64,000 nucleotides of DNA from Nymphaea colorata (lineage: Eukaryota; Streptophyta; Magnoliopsida; Nymphaeales; Nymphaeaceae). The stretch spans positions 22,338,131 through 22,402,130 of the forward strand of contig NC_045140.1 in NCBI RefSeq assembly GCF_008831285.2, in the 5' to 3' direction. The notes under the pieces are model-generated. The model worked only from the letters and a program-made list of their open reading frames with translations, had not been told where the DNA came from and did not search any database. How positions within the stretch are numbered: the first letter of the stretch is position 1; every line of letters starts with the position of its first letter. The translations under genes were made by a program, and so were the position numbers. Below are positions 35,230-47,732 of the stretch, in pieces.

Positions 35230-38200
35230 GGAGAAGGAAGACTGAAGGATAAACACGCAAGACTAGTTTGGGTTCTGTTTGCTAATAGAAGTTCTAGTGC
35301 AGCAAGTTAGAAAGATAGCAATCATGCATTATCACTATAGGGTGGGAGTGTATGGATTTTCCACTTACCAGGACAGAAAGGACAATATTGACATACCCAT
35401 TTTACTGTTATTGTCTTCTTGTTGTGGGACATTTCTACGGCAATAGCGACTCAGAGAAACCCTTGGAGTGGCTTTCTGCTTGTAATTATATTGGCTCCAA
35501 TCAAAAGCCAAACTTGAACGTGGCAGTTCATGTTGCATTACTTTAGGCAATTATTTAGCTCACCTTGGTGTTATTTGGATGTCAAGGAAGAAAAAAACAT
35601 TCGTGCGTGTCAAATTCTAGAGAAGTAACAGGATGTTAAAAAATGAGAACTATATCTAACTGGAACAGTTTTTCTCCCTTCTTCATTTTCCTAAAACTGG
35701 GCTCTCCCTGTTGGTAAAATTGCGTATATCCAGAGAAGTTTCATTTAGTAAATCCTTTTCATTTTCTGCAACAACCTCTGTAAGAGACCTTTTCCATTTG
35801 TAACAAAGCTTTCACTTTAAATTTCAAACAGAAAGGAAAGCGATCTATAAATTCAAACATAATTCACCCAAAAGAATGAGAAAATGGGGAAGTAATTGGA
35901 CGGTGGTAAATGTTGGAAGGGACAAGGAAAACAGAACCGTCTAGAATAAACTGCGAAATGTCAAGGTACAGTGTTCCATCGTTTTCGTTTTTACTTTTGG
36001 CTTTCTTGTTAGGCATCTGTCCTCCCAGTAGTCTCAGAACTCTGATGATTGGTGCTTGACAGAAGATTATCACATTATAACAAGAATGCTTTGGTGTAAC
36101 CAACATCACTAAGAGCAAAAGAGTGATGCTTGCACTTGAGTTGTAAATGAAGGCACTTCAAGTCGGTCTCAAAATTTTTGTTGTTGCGTGAGAACCCATG
36201 AAACCCAACAACCGCCGCCCCTCACGCATCCACATTCTGCCATTTTCAGTATCCCTTTCTATGAAAGAATATAAAACATGGGAGGCAGAAAATTCATCTG
36301 CAGACATGGTAAAACTGAGGAGGAATTAGAAGGTGATCTTGGCTCTGCCTCATTCCTCTGGATACAGCCAAGGCATCTGGAAGGTGTGGCTGAGTGAATG
36401 CGTTGTCTTAGTCAGAATTATGTGCTTGAAACTTCAAGTAGCATGGCGAAATGCATGTGAACATCTCTTTCTTGCATTGAATGCTGCCCACGTGCAGACC
36501 TCGCTGGTGTGGGCCAACTTTGCCATAGACTTGGCTCCAAGTTCCCTTCTTGGAGGAGCTCACACGTAATCCGCTCCTGACGTCTCCAGTGAGAGAGACG
36601 TTTGAGAAATCAGGAGCCCAAGCATCTCAAGTCACCCAGACAGCGTAGTTATTATATGTTCATTGATACTTGATACTCCAAGTGGACGCTCTCTGTTTCG
36701 TCCTCTCTGTTTGAAGCTGCTATAGGCAAAGCGCAGTAAACTTTTTTAGGGGTGGAATCAAGAGTCTCAAGTATATGCATGGAAACGGTGATAATCAGTA
36801 GAATAATGCAACCAGAAGCCTTAAGTATAACTGCAGAGGTCTTATGTGTTTAATCGGCACCCTGCTTATCAATAGTTGACAAGCAAGAAATTTATAATAA
36901 ACCGTGAAATCCCAACCATTACAAGACTAAAAAAGAGAAGAACCACCTTCTTAATATGGCGTATTCCGCCCTTCAAGCAAAACACCAACAACGATAGGAC
37001 GGCGATAGCCTGCTTCTACCTCTGCGCAGAAAAGATCATAAAGGTGAAGCACCTCTCAGGAGTACCATTTGGGCCCTCAAATCTGGACGAAAAAAAGCAA
37101 TTTACAGAGAAAAGTACTATTTATCTTCCATCCGCCACACATACCCGAAAAATTCGGGTACTAGAGTGACCCACATTCTTACTAGCTCAAAGCCTCAAAT
37201 ACAGTAGCCATTAATAACGAGAAAAAACTAAATACCTCCTGCAAATCAATTCACAGGACGACTGACTCACGGAGCAATTCGCCTGTAGTGTAGGGAGCTA
37301 ATTTGATGGCTACAATCGGCAAAAGAACTTGGGCATAATGAGAAGTGAACACGACGGAAATTAATTAAATATGCTGACCATAAACGGTTCACAAGCGCGA
37401 TAGTTTGGGGAGCTTTTGGAATTCCTTCCAGTAGCAATTGCTTCCTCTTGCACTGTCGCTAGTTTCTCTTTGTTTGGCAAGGACAGCGTTCTGTGGAGCG
37501 AGCGGACAGCTGTCTCTGAAACAAGGAGAATTACCACGCCGCTGGTGGCCGATTGTTTTCAGGAGATGAACCGTCGTGTATTAAAGAAGCGTTATCTGGC
37601 AGTGAAAGGTGGGAATGACAATGACGACCTGAAGGTGGTGCAGGGATCCCGGAATGGATGCACGCGGTCGTCGATGTTGCTGTAAGCGAGGCAGAATTTC
37701 CTGGACGGATTCATGTGGAAAGGCACCGTTGAAAAGATCAAAATATAAAATAGTGATAAGAAAATTTAAAGCAATATTTTATTTTTTCTCCACAGAACGC
37801 CATCTGCTTTAAAATTCATAGTTCAAGTCCCTCATGTTTGTGGGGAACTTTACAATCGTTTGAAAAGAATGCTCCTAAGCAGAAGGAGCTCTTACAACTC
37901 ACAACATGATAACTCTTCTCCCCTGCTATAAAAGATTGTTCCTTATCGTTTACAATTATCCTTAATAAATTCTAACACTATCATTCGTTCAACTTCTGTC
38001 CCTCATGTGGCTTGATCTCCGTGACTTTTATTGAAATTTTCATCTCATGTTTGACACCATCACCATCTTTGATATTATTTCTTTCAAGGACATGACTGGT
38101 TACAGCTCTCAGTAAAAAATATTATCCTATAAGATTGTATCGCACAAAAAACTATTTTAATAATTTATTTTGAGGAGCCTAGCTTTTGCCTATGAATAAC

Positions 38201-38544
38201 TAGTTTGAGATCCATTCCTCTATGTTGAGATGTACGTGCGTTGACTCCGAGCATAAAACCAAGCTACCTAAAATAAATAATTAACGTACTCTAAGCTTAT
38301 AAATGTTATCTTTAGAATAACTTGACAAGAAACATATATTAAGATATTCAATTTTCGAGCTTTCATGACTTTTTTATTGATTAAAATAATTAACATCTCA
38401 TATAACGTCCGTATTTATTACTATAAAAAAAAGACCTTGAGTAAAGCATGTTTTACACAGAATTAGCATATATAAACATGCTAGTACGGTCATATTTTTT
38501 AAAAAAATTATAAACGTGCAAGTAAGGTCATATCATTTTACAGA

Positions 38545-38576
<32 letters not shown>
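38545..38576. repeat. Compound (CT)n(GT)n microsatellite
   Basis: About eight CT units followed directly by eight GT units. Confidence 0.9.
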
Positions 38577-40778
38577 AAATTATTTTTCTGATTTATAAAT
38601 GCCCGAGTTCGTTTAAAAAGGATTTAACACATGAAGATCTACAAATCGTAAATGGGCAGTCCGGTCCGTTCACCCGCTAGATGCATGAGACCTCCCACTA
38701 TGCCACATCCCGATGTGGCCTCACAATGTTTGCAAACTTATGAAATAAGACGAAATCCGGACGGGTATTTTATCTTTTGACCAATATCAAGCGCCCCCAG
38801 CAAACAGGTCGGGACATTTCATCGACGACAGATGACAAGTCACTTGTTCCTTTCTATATTTTGGTTAGAGGGCAAGAGATTCTCAACTGGATTTGTGATT
38901 GTGCTTGGTCTTGGTGGGTCCGTTTGGTCGCGCCAAAGTTGAATGTGAAACAAACGAATCTTGAAACTTCAATATCAAATCTTCAAAAATTTTATTTAAT
39001 TGAAAATATTACAAAAAGGTGTACAATGTTTTGAGCAAATAATAAATCGCCGCTCAACTTTTAGAACTTAACAAATAGACATTCAACTTTTGAGAGGGAT
39101 TCTATACTTTGTATCGAAAAACGAAAACTCCTTGCGAATTTTTTTCAAAAATTAAAAGATTGTATACTAATTTTTAAGAGTTGAGCAGTGATTAGTAACT
39201 TGCCTAAATGGTAGACAGCTTTTTACAGCCACTAAATGTCACACAAACCTGTTGGAGTACAAGAACACGGTAGATAGTTCTAGAATATAATGCTGCGGCC
39301 GAAATTTTATATAACTTATTTGAGACAACAGATTCCCTTAGCACCATGATATAAGAGCAGGTAGTTGTCGTACGTACCTCTGTGGAAGATTATCATTGCC
39401 TACGATAGAGGAACTAACATAGTCACGTATATCATCTTTGTTATCATGCCTATCATCTCTGACTTCCATCCTGCTAGGCTGATCTGGATCTGGATCTGGA
39501 TCTGAATCTGCCTTCTTTACAATAAAGTCAGAACTACTTACTAAGAGAGTCGCTAAACAAAATTTTAGTCCCATAACTTACGAAGAAGGTTCACACCCAC
39601 CCACCTAGACAGAGTGAGGAAAGCTGTTGAAAAGGAACCCTTATTGCCAAAAACCATACGAGTGTCCTAATGCATGCCCTTTGGTCTGTTGAATTACATT
39701 TGCATAGAGATCTGCCTACAATCACATCCATCCAGTTTTGTAATGGGCGGTTACCAACATCAATGCCAGTAATCTAAAGTGCTTCCAATATTCCAATCCA
39801 TGTACATTGAAGTGGTTGAATGCCAAGAAGCAGAAGACGTGGATAACCAATCTTCTATCAAAGCAGAGACTGCCTGGAAATTGAACCCAGAAATTATATA
39901 CCCAACGAGAAAATGATGTCCATTAAGCCAGTGTAAACGGAACGCTGTCTAGAAGATGTAAAATTTGAAGAGAACTCGAAATTAAGCAGCTCTAGATCAT
40001 CCAATTAGAAGCGATTTGACACGGTAATAAGTAACAGGAAAGAAAGTGGAAGCAAGTGGGAATCATGCTTCTTCTCAGTGCATTTAAAGTACTAGACAAG
40101 AAAAGGCTGTATTTAAGGGTAAAATAATGCACTAGAGAGGGCGTTGAGCCCCTCAATATGGAGTTTCTAACCACCCCTTCAAGAAGTAGTTAAATGAAAA
40201 TCCACCAGAAATACCCTTAGAGAGGGGAACCACTGCTTGCATAACATCCAGAACTTCATGAATTTTCTGCTCAAAAGCAGGTTAAATAAAGAAATGCTTG
40301 AAGCAAATTTAAGCATAATTCAAGAAAAGGACGTTTAGGCATTTTGACCTTATTTTTTCATAAGGGTACTACTAGCTTACTCCTCCGACAAGGTTTCACT
40401 TCTTCCTTTTAACGTACACAGTACGTCTTTGTCCCAAAACAGAACGTACAGAGTATGTTCACGTCTAAAGTTCATTTAGGAGCCTATTTTTGTACTGTCA
40501 TACTTCCTTTTAGTTACTGAAGTTCGGTTTTTCATTTGAAAGCTTCAAAATTTGATGCAAGAAAGAAAAATAGTTACATGCAAATGTAAACATATAAAGT
40601 GCGAAAACATTTACGTATAGATATAGATGTAGAGGTTGATAGTAAACATGTTTGTTTCTTCCGTTTTTTTATTTTTTATTTTCTCAAACATCCATGTAGT
40701 CCAGCATAGTAAACTTGACGGATGACCTTAAGTAAATGACTAGGTGACTCTAGATGATTAGACTCACCATTCACTCGT

Positions 40779-40808
40779 ATACACACACATATATGTGTGT
40801 GTGTGTGG
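40779..40808. repeat. Palindromic CA/TG microsatellite
   Basis: ACACACACATATATGTGTGT reads the same on both strands and could extrude a hairpin. Confidence 0.85.
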
Positions 40809-42041
40809 GTAATTTTGAAACGAAAAGTGATATAATCCAGAAAATGATTCCGTTAAACCCCTTGAAAGATCCAACTGCTCTCCGGTTCTTCGTCGGGTCT
40901 ACCTGTGTGAAACTATCACACTGTAAATCTTGCATGCAATGGACGACATGCGCAGGAGACCAACGCATTTTTGCTGGTTTGTCCTCATCTGTCTGTATAT
41001 GCAGTGGACTGTCGAGCTTACTTCTGTTTGCTAAGTCTATTTGAAGATCGACAAGCAGCACTCCAAGAGCAATATGAAGTTCGAAGGCTCTTTGTAACCT
41101 GATGTGTGCATTTATTTTGATTCCCCATGTGGACTCCATGTGATCCTTTGCATTGCTAAACGGAGGATAGAAGAGAGGACGTCCTGCCCATCACCCATCC
41201 CCACAAGAACCGGCGTGTTTTCCGGATCACGAGTTCCTTCCCCTTTTTGGTTTTTCCTTTATTACAGGCTTTTCCATTAACCTGCTTTTCTACAGAATCA
41301 ATTCAATCTGCTTTTTCAGACAACAGAAAAGACCTAAACTTAAAACAGGATCGAACATCGTCCGGAACTGCGATAATCTGAAAGCGAGGAGATTAAAGCA
41401 ACAGAATCGAGGAAGAAGGAAGATCAAGGAAACGCCAGACAGCAGCAGTAGTAATTAGAGGAATGGAAATGGTAAAACACTTAGATGATAAGCCTCATAT
41501 GGTTAGCTGTAGGGCGTGGTGGGTCATGCAGAGCATGTGCAAGCATGTGATGGTTGTCTACGTCTCAAGGGTCCACCTCTCCCACTTTAGGCAAAGAAAT
41601 TCCCTTTCTTACCTTGTGATCATCATCATCACCACATCCTCATCTCTACCCTTCTCTCTGTCTCTTCTCCCAAAAAAAACACGCACAAGTACAACACATC
41701 ACATTTTTTGTTAGAAGCCTTTTTTGCCATAATCACAACAAAAAGGCATTCTGTTTCTAAGTTATCAAGTATAGAAATATTTTCAACATAGCCTCCTATT
41801 CAAGCATAGTACCAAAAATTTGACCGCCATGGCGATAAAATTTTAAACAGATCGAATGAAATGACAACATGCTTCCATTTGATTGGAAAAGACAATGTTT
41901 TAACATAAAATTTGATTGCATTAGAATTTTAACCTGATTTTTTACTCGGTAAGAAGCAGGAAAAGAGGGCACATATAAAAAAAAATTAGAAACACAAAGC
42001 CAATGCAGAACTATGGCCAACAAGTGAACCTGTACATATAT

Positions 42042-42043
<2 letters not shown>

Positions 42044-42098
<55 letters not shown>

Positions 42099-42205
42099 AT
42101 TGCATTTCAACATTACTAACAAATCTCCCAACAAGAAGTTGGGAGATTTACACATTGGCAGTAGCGCTGGACGAGCGAGAGAGAGAGAGAGAGAGGGAGA
42201 GAGAG
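42044..42205. repeat. Two (GA)n tracts, 53 and about 30 bases
   Basis: A perfect AG/GA run fills 42044-42096. A second, with one G insertion, is at about 42175-42205. They lie 350-500 bases upstream of the HLH start codon. GA repeats are bound by plant BARLEY B RECOMBINANT/BASIC PENTACYSTEINE proteins, so a regulatory role is possible but unproven. Confidence 0.85.
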
Positions 42206-42558
42206 TTGAGCGATTAGTTTACTCTTGAACAATACAGTAATGTGGTTAATGCGTACACGGAAGTACCTGCTTATAAGAGCAAGACAAGTTCGCAACTATT
42301 GACGTCCAAGTATCAACATGTTCCTCGAAAAAGGGAAGCAGGACTGAACTAGCATTTGAAAATGAGCAAGTAAAGCAGAAACTAGTACTATTCAATCTTT
42401 CAATATAATGCCTGCCACCTTCTTTTTGACCAGCGTCAACGTCCTTCAACGCCTACCATGCTCGTACACTTTTTAAGTCTCAGTAGTCGGTGCCTCGCTA
42501 TGCTTCACATTAGCTTGTTCGAAGGCCACGATCTTGCATTCTTAGCATCACTAGAAAC

Positions 42559-43074
42559 ATGGCAGTTCTACTGACTAATGAGTTACTAAGAAAATTTTAT
42601 CTGCAGCCTTCAACAAGGTGCTCTCCGCTTCAAGGGAATGAACTTCATGTAGAGAAGGAGAGTGATCAAACAAGCGGCAATATAGCAATGGCTTCTTCCG
42701 CCCCAGGTGCACGTTGGAGCCATGCCCTCATCAGAAAAAATGTTCCTCCAGTTGCCACAGGCATTGCTGCTATGCAGAAACATGAACTCATTGGCACAAA
42801 GAGGCCTGGCATGGGGCTGCTAAAACGGCAAAGAGGAAGGTACTGGACAGGTATGCCATTTGTAGGAGGCAATCAAACGATAGGACGAACAAAGCTGAGA
42901 TTAGCAAGAAAACATCAGAAGTTGGGAAAACTTGTACCCGATGGAGAATTCATCGATAGAGTTTCCCTCCTCAGTGAGACTGCAGCCTATATCGTCGCTC
43001 TTAAAACACAGGTGCATGTGACGAACAATATTGTTAATGTCGTCGAGCTTTTTAACGAAATAGGCGAAGGATAG
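42559..43074 (+). CDS. IBH1-like atypical HLH protein, 171 aa
   Basis: Likely a non-DNA-binding helix-loop-helix regulator of the IBH1/bHLH147-150/UPB1 group, which antagonises growth-promoting bHLH factors by dimerisation; the role here is inference. The recognisable part is C-terminal: helix 1 LARKHQKLGKLVPDG (about 115-129) with the group hallmark L-x-x-LVP, a short loop, and helix 2 LLSETAAYIVALKTQVHVTN (about 137-156). A second family-like element, ARWSHALIRKN (about 51-61), resembles the WSRALL motif of IBH1-like proteins. The residues before Met44 are not conserved in any way I recognise, so translation might start at MASSAPGARW instead. The frame is open and intronless. The similarity is weak enough that name searches may miss it. 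Confidence 0.65.
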   Translation: MAVLLTNELLRKFYLQPSTRCSPLQGNELHVEKESDQTSGNIAMASSAPGARWSHALIRKNVPPVATGIAAMQKHELIGTKRPGMGLLKRQRGRYWTGMPFVGGNQTIGRTKLRLARKHQKLGKLVPDGEFIDRVSLLSETAAYIVALKTQVHVTNNIVNVVELFNEIGEG

Positions 43075-43201
43075 TCCACTAGTTACTGCATGCTTCAAGC
43101 AAGAGATGGAGAAGCAAGAACAGTAATTACATCCAACCAGTGGGAGAAACTCAAGAAGGCAACTTGAACTGAATGAGGCGAGAAAAATCCTCAGTTGGAA
43201 A

Positions 43202-44093
43202 TTACTGTGATGCCACAGGAGCTTGCAATCTTGATGGTTTATCCTTCTTTGCCGCATGTCCAATGTTATCGTGTGCATTGTTAATGAATGATTTTGCCCA
43301 AGGAAAGCCAAAACCTTTTACATATGCACCACCTGTTACAGCTTCCAAATTTGCCAGATACTGAGGTAAAATGTCGAATTGCAAGCAAGAAAAAGACCAA
43401 CTCAAAACATGTTCGAACAAATTGAGAAATCACGCCAAAATAGATTCAATCTGACCTACATGGAACGATGAGTTTCAGCCTAGAAGCCTCTGAATTGCAA
43501 GGCTGCAAGTAGAATATTTGCAACCCTGACGAAACATTTTCAATAACCGTGACTTCAACTTTAGTTGAACAGCCAACGACTTGCCAAACATAGCCCAAAA
43601 GGTAGGCTTTCAATGCCCCACTTTGTCCAGAAAATTGGGATAAACAAGAATTTGACATCAGGTACAACAAAACCCAACATCCCTTGCACAAAAGATAGCC
43701 TTTCAAATTTCAATGCTCCGCTTTATCCAGAAAATTGGGATAAACAAAACATGAGGTAGACAAAACCCAATATCCCTTGCCTTTCCAAGTGCAATCAATG
43801 GCCGCTAAATGCACATATATGTAATAAACTTAATGACAACCGATCGCACAGATATTAATGAAATAGTTGAGCAATCTGTCAAATTAATCTGATGACAAAG
43901 AGAAATATAAACATAAGACCACACAATCCAGACCCCACCTCACCAGTTCGGCAGTCACCTCACCAGTTCTGCAGTTAAACTACCTTGGCTCGCAATTCAC
44001 CCTCATCTCAACCAAGCCTAATATCATTTTTCCTTGAACTTTAATTCCCTCAGGCAGGCAAAAGGGAACACATCCTGACAAGTTAGAGAGTGC

Positions 44094-44127
<34 letters not shown>

Positions 44128-44464
44128 AGTCGACAGAAAGGATAATGAACATTTTCCCTATGTAAGAAGGAATTCATCAGATTATACACATGAAGACTAC
44201 ATATAGCCATCTATCAACGAACAAGAAGAAAAAAAAAATTGAGAAACAGGTTAGAAATACAGACATTACAGTGACAACAGAATATTCACAGTATGGCAGA
44301 CAGCTTGCAGATTCTGCAATCTAATGGACGATGGGCATGAGATGCACAACAGACCAGGTTAATGTGGCCTCAAATGCCATCTTCAAAATGACGACTTTCA
44401 CCTGCATCAGCTAGTTTCCTGATAGAAACTGATGTAGTAGATCTTTCAATATATTGGAATGGAC
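43202..44464 (-). CDS. Exon-like pieces of an unrecognised gene (speculative)
   Basis: Three minus-strand segments look coding and are bounded by splice-like sites. 44464-44402 encodes PFQYIERSTTSVSIRKLADA. 44074-43984 encodes CVPFCLPEGIKVQGKMILG, then LVEMRVNCEP. 43360-43202 encodes YLANLEAVTGGAYVKGFGF, then PWAKSF, and ends in TAA. The first two join in phase (A-G-C). The join from the second (phase 2) to the third (phase 0) needs an exon I could not find. A 5' start is also missing; a piece at about 45575-45535 encoding EQYDGGYGPLKHK may belong. No family is recognised. It would be convergent with the HLH gene ending at 43074. Confidence 0.28.
43604..43780. repeat. Tandem duplication, two units of about 84 bases
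   Basis: Units 43604-43687 and 43697-43780 share TCCAGAAAATTGGGATAAAC and AAAACCCAA-ATCCCTTGC with a few indels. The overlapping minus-strand frame is therefore repeat-derived. Confidence 0.8.
44094..44128. repeat. Compound (GT)n(GA)n microsatellite
   Basis: A GT run followed directly by a GA run. Confidence 0.9.
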
Positions 44465-46052
44465 CTGCGGTTTGCAACAATAACAAGTTAAAATGAAAAA
44501 AAGGAATGCAAGATCCAGAGAGATATCAAAAGTATGCCTTTGGCCCAAAATAGAAACATCGCTTCATACAGAAGACCATCATTTGCAGATAAACATTCTT
44601 AAAGTTCTCCGTCTTGCATGATATTTAGTGTCACATGAATCCACTTTGCAATTAGAACGCTCAGGCTATAAGTTCTAATCATCACTAAGGGTGCTGCCAA
44701 AACATTGTTGGTGAGAACCATCGCCAAATGAGAGATTTTCACACATAATATATACTTAGCCCCATAAAGATCTCATGCAGCTTCAGGAATTTTAGCATCT
44801 CGGAGATACCACAACAGTATCTTCTCATTGTTAAATTTACAGTGCCTTTCGTCCCTTCATTCTCCAGGTATGATAATCATCTTCTTATGGCAATCATTTG
44901 CTGCCATAAACAGGCCTCCAAGAACATTGTTAATAAACATGGCCAAAAAACATCACTCTCCAAACTTGACGACGAGTTTTTCTCCAGTGTTTCCATGCAA
45001 AGTTGTTTTCCTCAGTATAATTTCAGAAATTTATAAAAAATGAAAAAAAATCACAAAGCTTAGGGAGGATAAAATAACGAGAAACTAATAAGAAGACATA
45101 AAATATAACTAGATAAAATGATAGGTTCAGTGATGATAACAATGACAAAAAATAACCTGATTTAAGTTTAAAATTAAACAATGACAACTAAAACTAACAT
45201 TTAACAATCACAATATCAACGAAGGATATCTGATATAGAAAACTAACAAAAGTCAAATAAAAGTTAGAAAATGGAAACCAGCAAACACACAGCTGACAAA
45301 AGTTTGTAACAGCTTCAGCGGTAGGAATAAAAGATGCAAAAAAAAGGTCGTAATAAATTAATAACGCATTAAATTTATTCTTACATTTAAAAAAAACATG
45401 TTTTTCCTTTTTCTCTTTTTAAATGTTAGTAGCACAAATTTTTCCAAAAAAAACAAAGCAATAGTAGTGGCTTTGCTTATAAAATATGATTCAAAAAGGC
45501 TAATAATCACAATTATGACGATCAGGCATCTCCATACTTGTGCTTGAGCGGCCCGTATCCACCATCGTATTGCTCAAGCCACTCATTGACATCAAATAGT
45601 AAGAATTTTGGTCATTAATCAATCGGCTTTACTAAATGAACTGACAAACAAACATGGTCCACCTTGATGGATGTGCATCAAAGGATCTCCACAAATAGAT
45701 ATGATGGACTCAGTTGATAGTTGGTACCACTTGTTTGGAACGTGCCAAAGGGCAAGGTCAAATGCTGGAACCATGCCACCTATGTGTACCATGACCAAGG
45801 TATATTTGCAATGACAATCAGGTGAAGAAAGCCAGACCTCTCCTTCATCAACATTATTCCCTGTCCTATGGTTAAAAAGTGCAGGCAACTCCCAATTTCT
45901 GCACCAGGTGTTTGATTGCCTTATTAACATGAAGATAACTTTTACACTGAATAAAGGTTGTACAGGTAATTAAACATGCAGTAGTTAAATCCTACTCAAG
46001 ATGTCTATTTGGTGACACATTTGAATCAACAAAATTTTACATCTTTCTTGCA
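44465..46052. other. AT-rich DNA, partly intron or intergenic
   Basis: Mostly low-complexity, A-rich on the plus strand. A minus-strand frame at 45619-45930 (103 codons) contains MVHIGGMVPAFDLALWHVP and is followed by an exon-like piece near 45540-45600. Neither resembles a family I know. Confidence 0.35.
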
Positions 46053-47732
46053 TCAGTTTTTGTATCCAGATATAAGTTCAGCAGTCCTCACATCTCCTAC
46101 AAAAACATTATTAATAAAGAATCCAAAGGGCACAAACACAGCTTACATGAACTCAATGAAACAATGAAAGTATTTGAGTGAGTAACATAAAACATACAGG
46201 ACATCTCTATTTATAGAGAGTATTAACGTACATAGCTTTAGACACAAACTCCATCTAATTACAAATAACAAATGAACACGCGTTATATCATTATAACACT
46301 AAGACAGTTTAAAAACAATGTGAAAGGGGACATAAAAACAGTGAAACTACTTGATTAATTATTTAAACATACAACACATCCCATCCCTAGTGATAAAGGT
46401 GAAGAGCAGCTTAGAATCAATATTAACCTATTACGACTTTAAATGCAAGACCTATTTAATTAATTGCTACTCATTAGGGCGGTTTAACAAAGAATGATGA
46501 AAGAGAAGACGTAGTCAACTATTGACCACTCATACAAAGAATAGTACAAGAACAGAGAACCGCCTAACAGAAAGTCGGTATTGACAATACAAAACGCACC
46601 TCAACGTCGGCTCTTCCTAATTACTTTATCGCTCGCCTCTAATTGGGAGTTCTGCAATATCTTCTCTTCCCTCTCACTTCTCTGCCCTACCTATCAAAAA
46701 ATATATCACGCAGACATTAAGCCATTCCCCACCCCAATTTCTGCATTCCCCCGATCCAAGACCTTCTAACATTCACCCAAATGTTTCCAATCATAGCCAT
46801 TTGTAGTCAAACGATCCCTGGGTATCATCACAACTCATTCACATACTTAGTCAGACAAATTCCCTAACAAGAAAACCTCACTGCCACATACCCATCTCCC
46901 AAACTCGAACAAGAAGACCACATCTTCCATAAAACACTGTAACAACGAGATCCCATCTTTCAAAGCTGGTGTAACGCAGATGCATGCATCAGCTTTTAAT
47001 CCATGGGAGTATATCTATTCAACCAAGAAAACCAAGCTTCTTCTCTATATCCGCCATATAATGCCGCTCGCAAAGAAAAGCAACACATGTCCTCATTGAA
47101 AACGGCGGACAACTTTGCCTCTCGATCTCAACTCGAGGACTTGCTCAACCTTCACCTATCGCACAGTCCCATGATTCCCATCGAGAGAAGGAAAAAAACA
47201 AAGACAAAGACAAAGGGGAAAAAAAAACGAAATCAACGTGAAACCAAAATAAAACCCGGAAAACAATTTTGTCATCTCCATTCAACACAACATTACTCCT
47301 AAAGCACAGATTTAGCAAGCCGTAAGCACTCCATGGGGGAACAGGCGGCAAACCAATAGAGATGAAAATTAGCACCAAACAGCTTGGAATAGAGAATTCC
47401 CTCACCAATCAACGGAAATAACTAATTACAACTCGGAAACTACTCCAAAAGACGAAGAAAGGGAAAAAAATGGAGGAAACCTAAGTTCTGAGAGAGAACG
47501 AGAGAGAGAAGAGTTAACCTTTTTCCTGAGGAGGGTTCTTCTTGACGGTAACGTCATGAGGCGGGGGAACGGGGGACAGCAGCGGCGCGTACATGTATGA
47601 GTCGGAGAACAAGTAGTCTCTGATCCCTTCCAAGAATGCCCGACGCCCATAGAAGCCCTTCTCCTCCTTCTTCCGCTTCTTCGTCTTGAACGCGTCCCTC
47701 TCCTGGAAACCTAATCCACCTCGCTTCCCCAT
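46053..47732 (-). CDS. Unrecognised small Lys-rich protein, 2 exons, 85 aa
   Basis: Exon 1 (47732-47519) begins MGKRGGLGFQERDAFKTKKR, followed by KKEEKGFYGRR, then FLEGIRDYLFSDSYMYAPLL and a Pro-rich PVPPPHD segment. It ends in phase 1 at a GT donor. The best continuation is exon 2 (46096-46053) after an acceptor TTTTTGTAG, adding DVRTAELISGYKN and TGA, in phase. This makes 258 bases, 85 aa. The basic N terminus could serve nuclear targeting; that is inference. The clean start context, base composition and phase-compatible splice argue for a real gene, but I recognise no family and assign no function. Exon 1 could instead splice to other downstream exons. The intron of about 1.4 kb is AT-rich. 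Confidence 0.55.

Larger units (their letters stand above)
35230..42558. other. Gene-poor interval between the two HLH genes
   Basis: No gene I can support. It holds a (CT)n(GT)n run at 38545-38576, a CA-ATAT-TG palindromic microsatellite at 40779-40808, and hexanucleotide GGATCT repeats at about 39478-39505. Two GA tracts lie just upstream of the plus-strand HLH gene. Confidence 0.55.
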
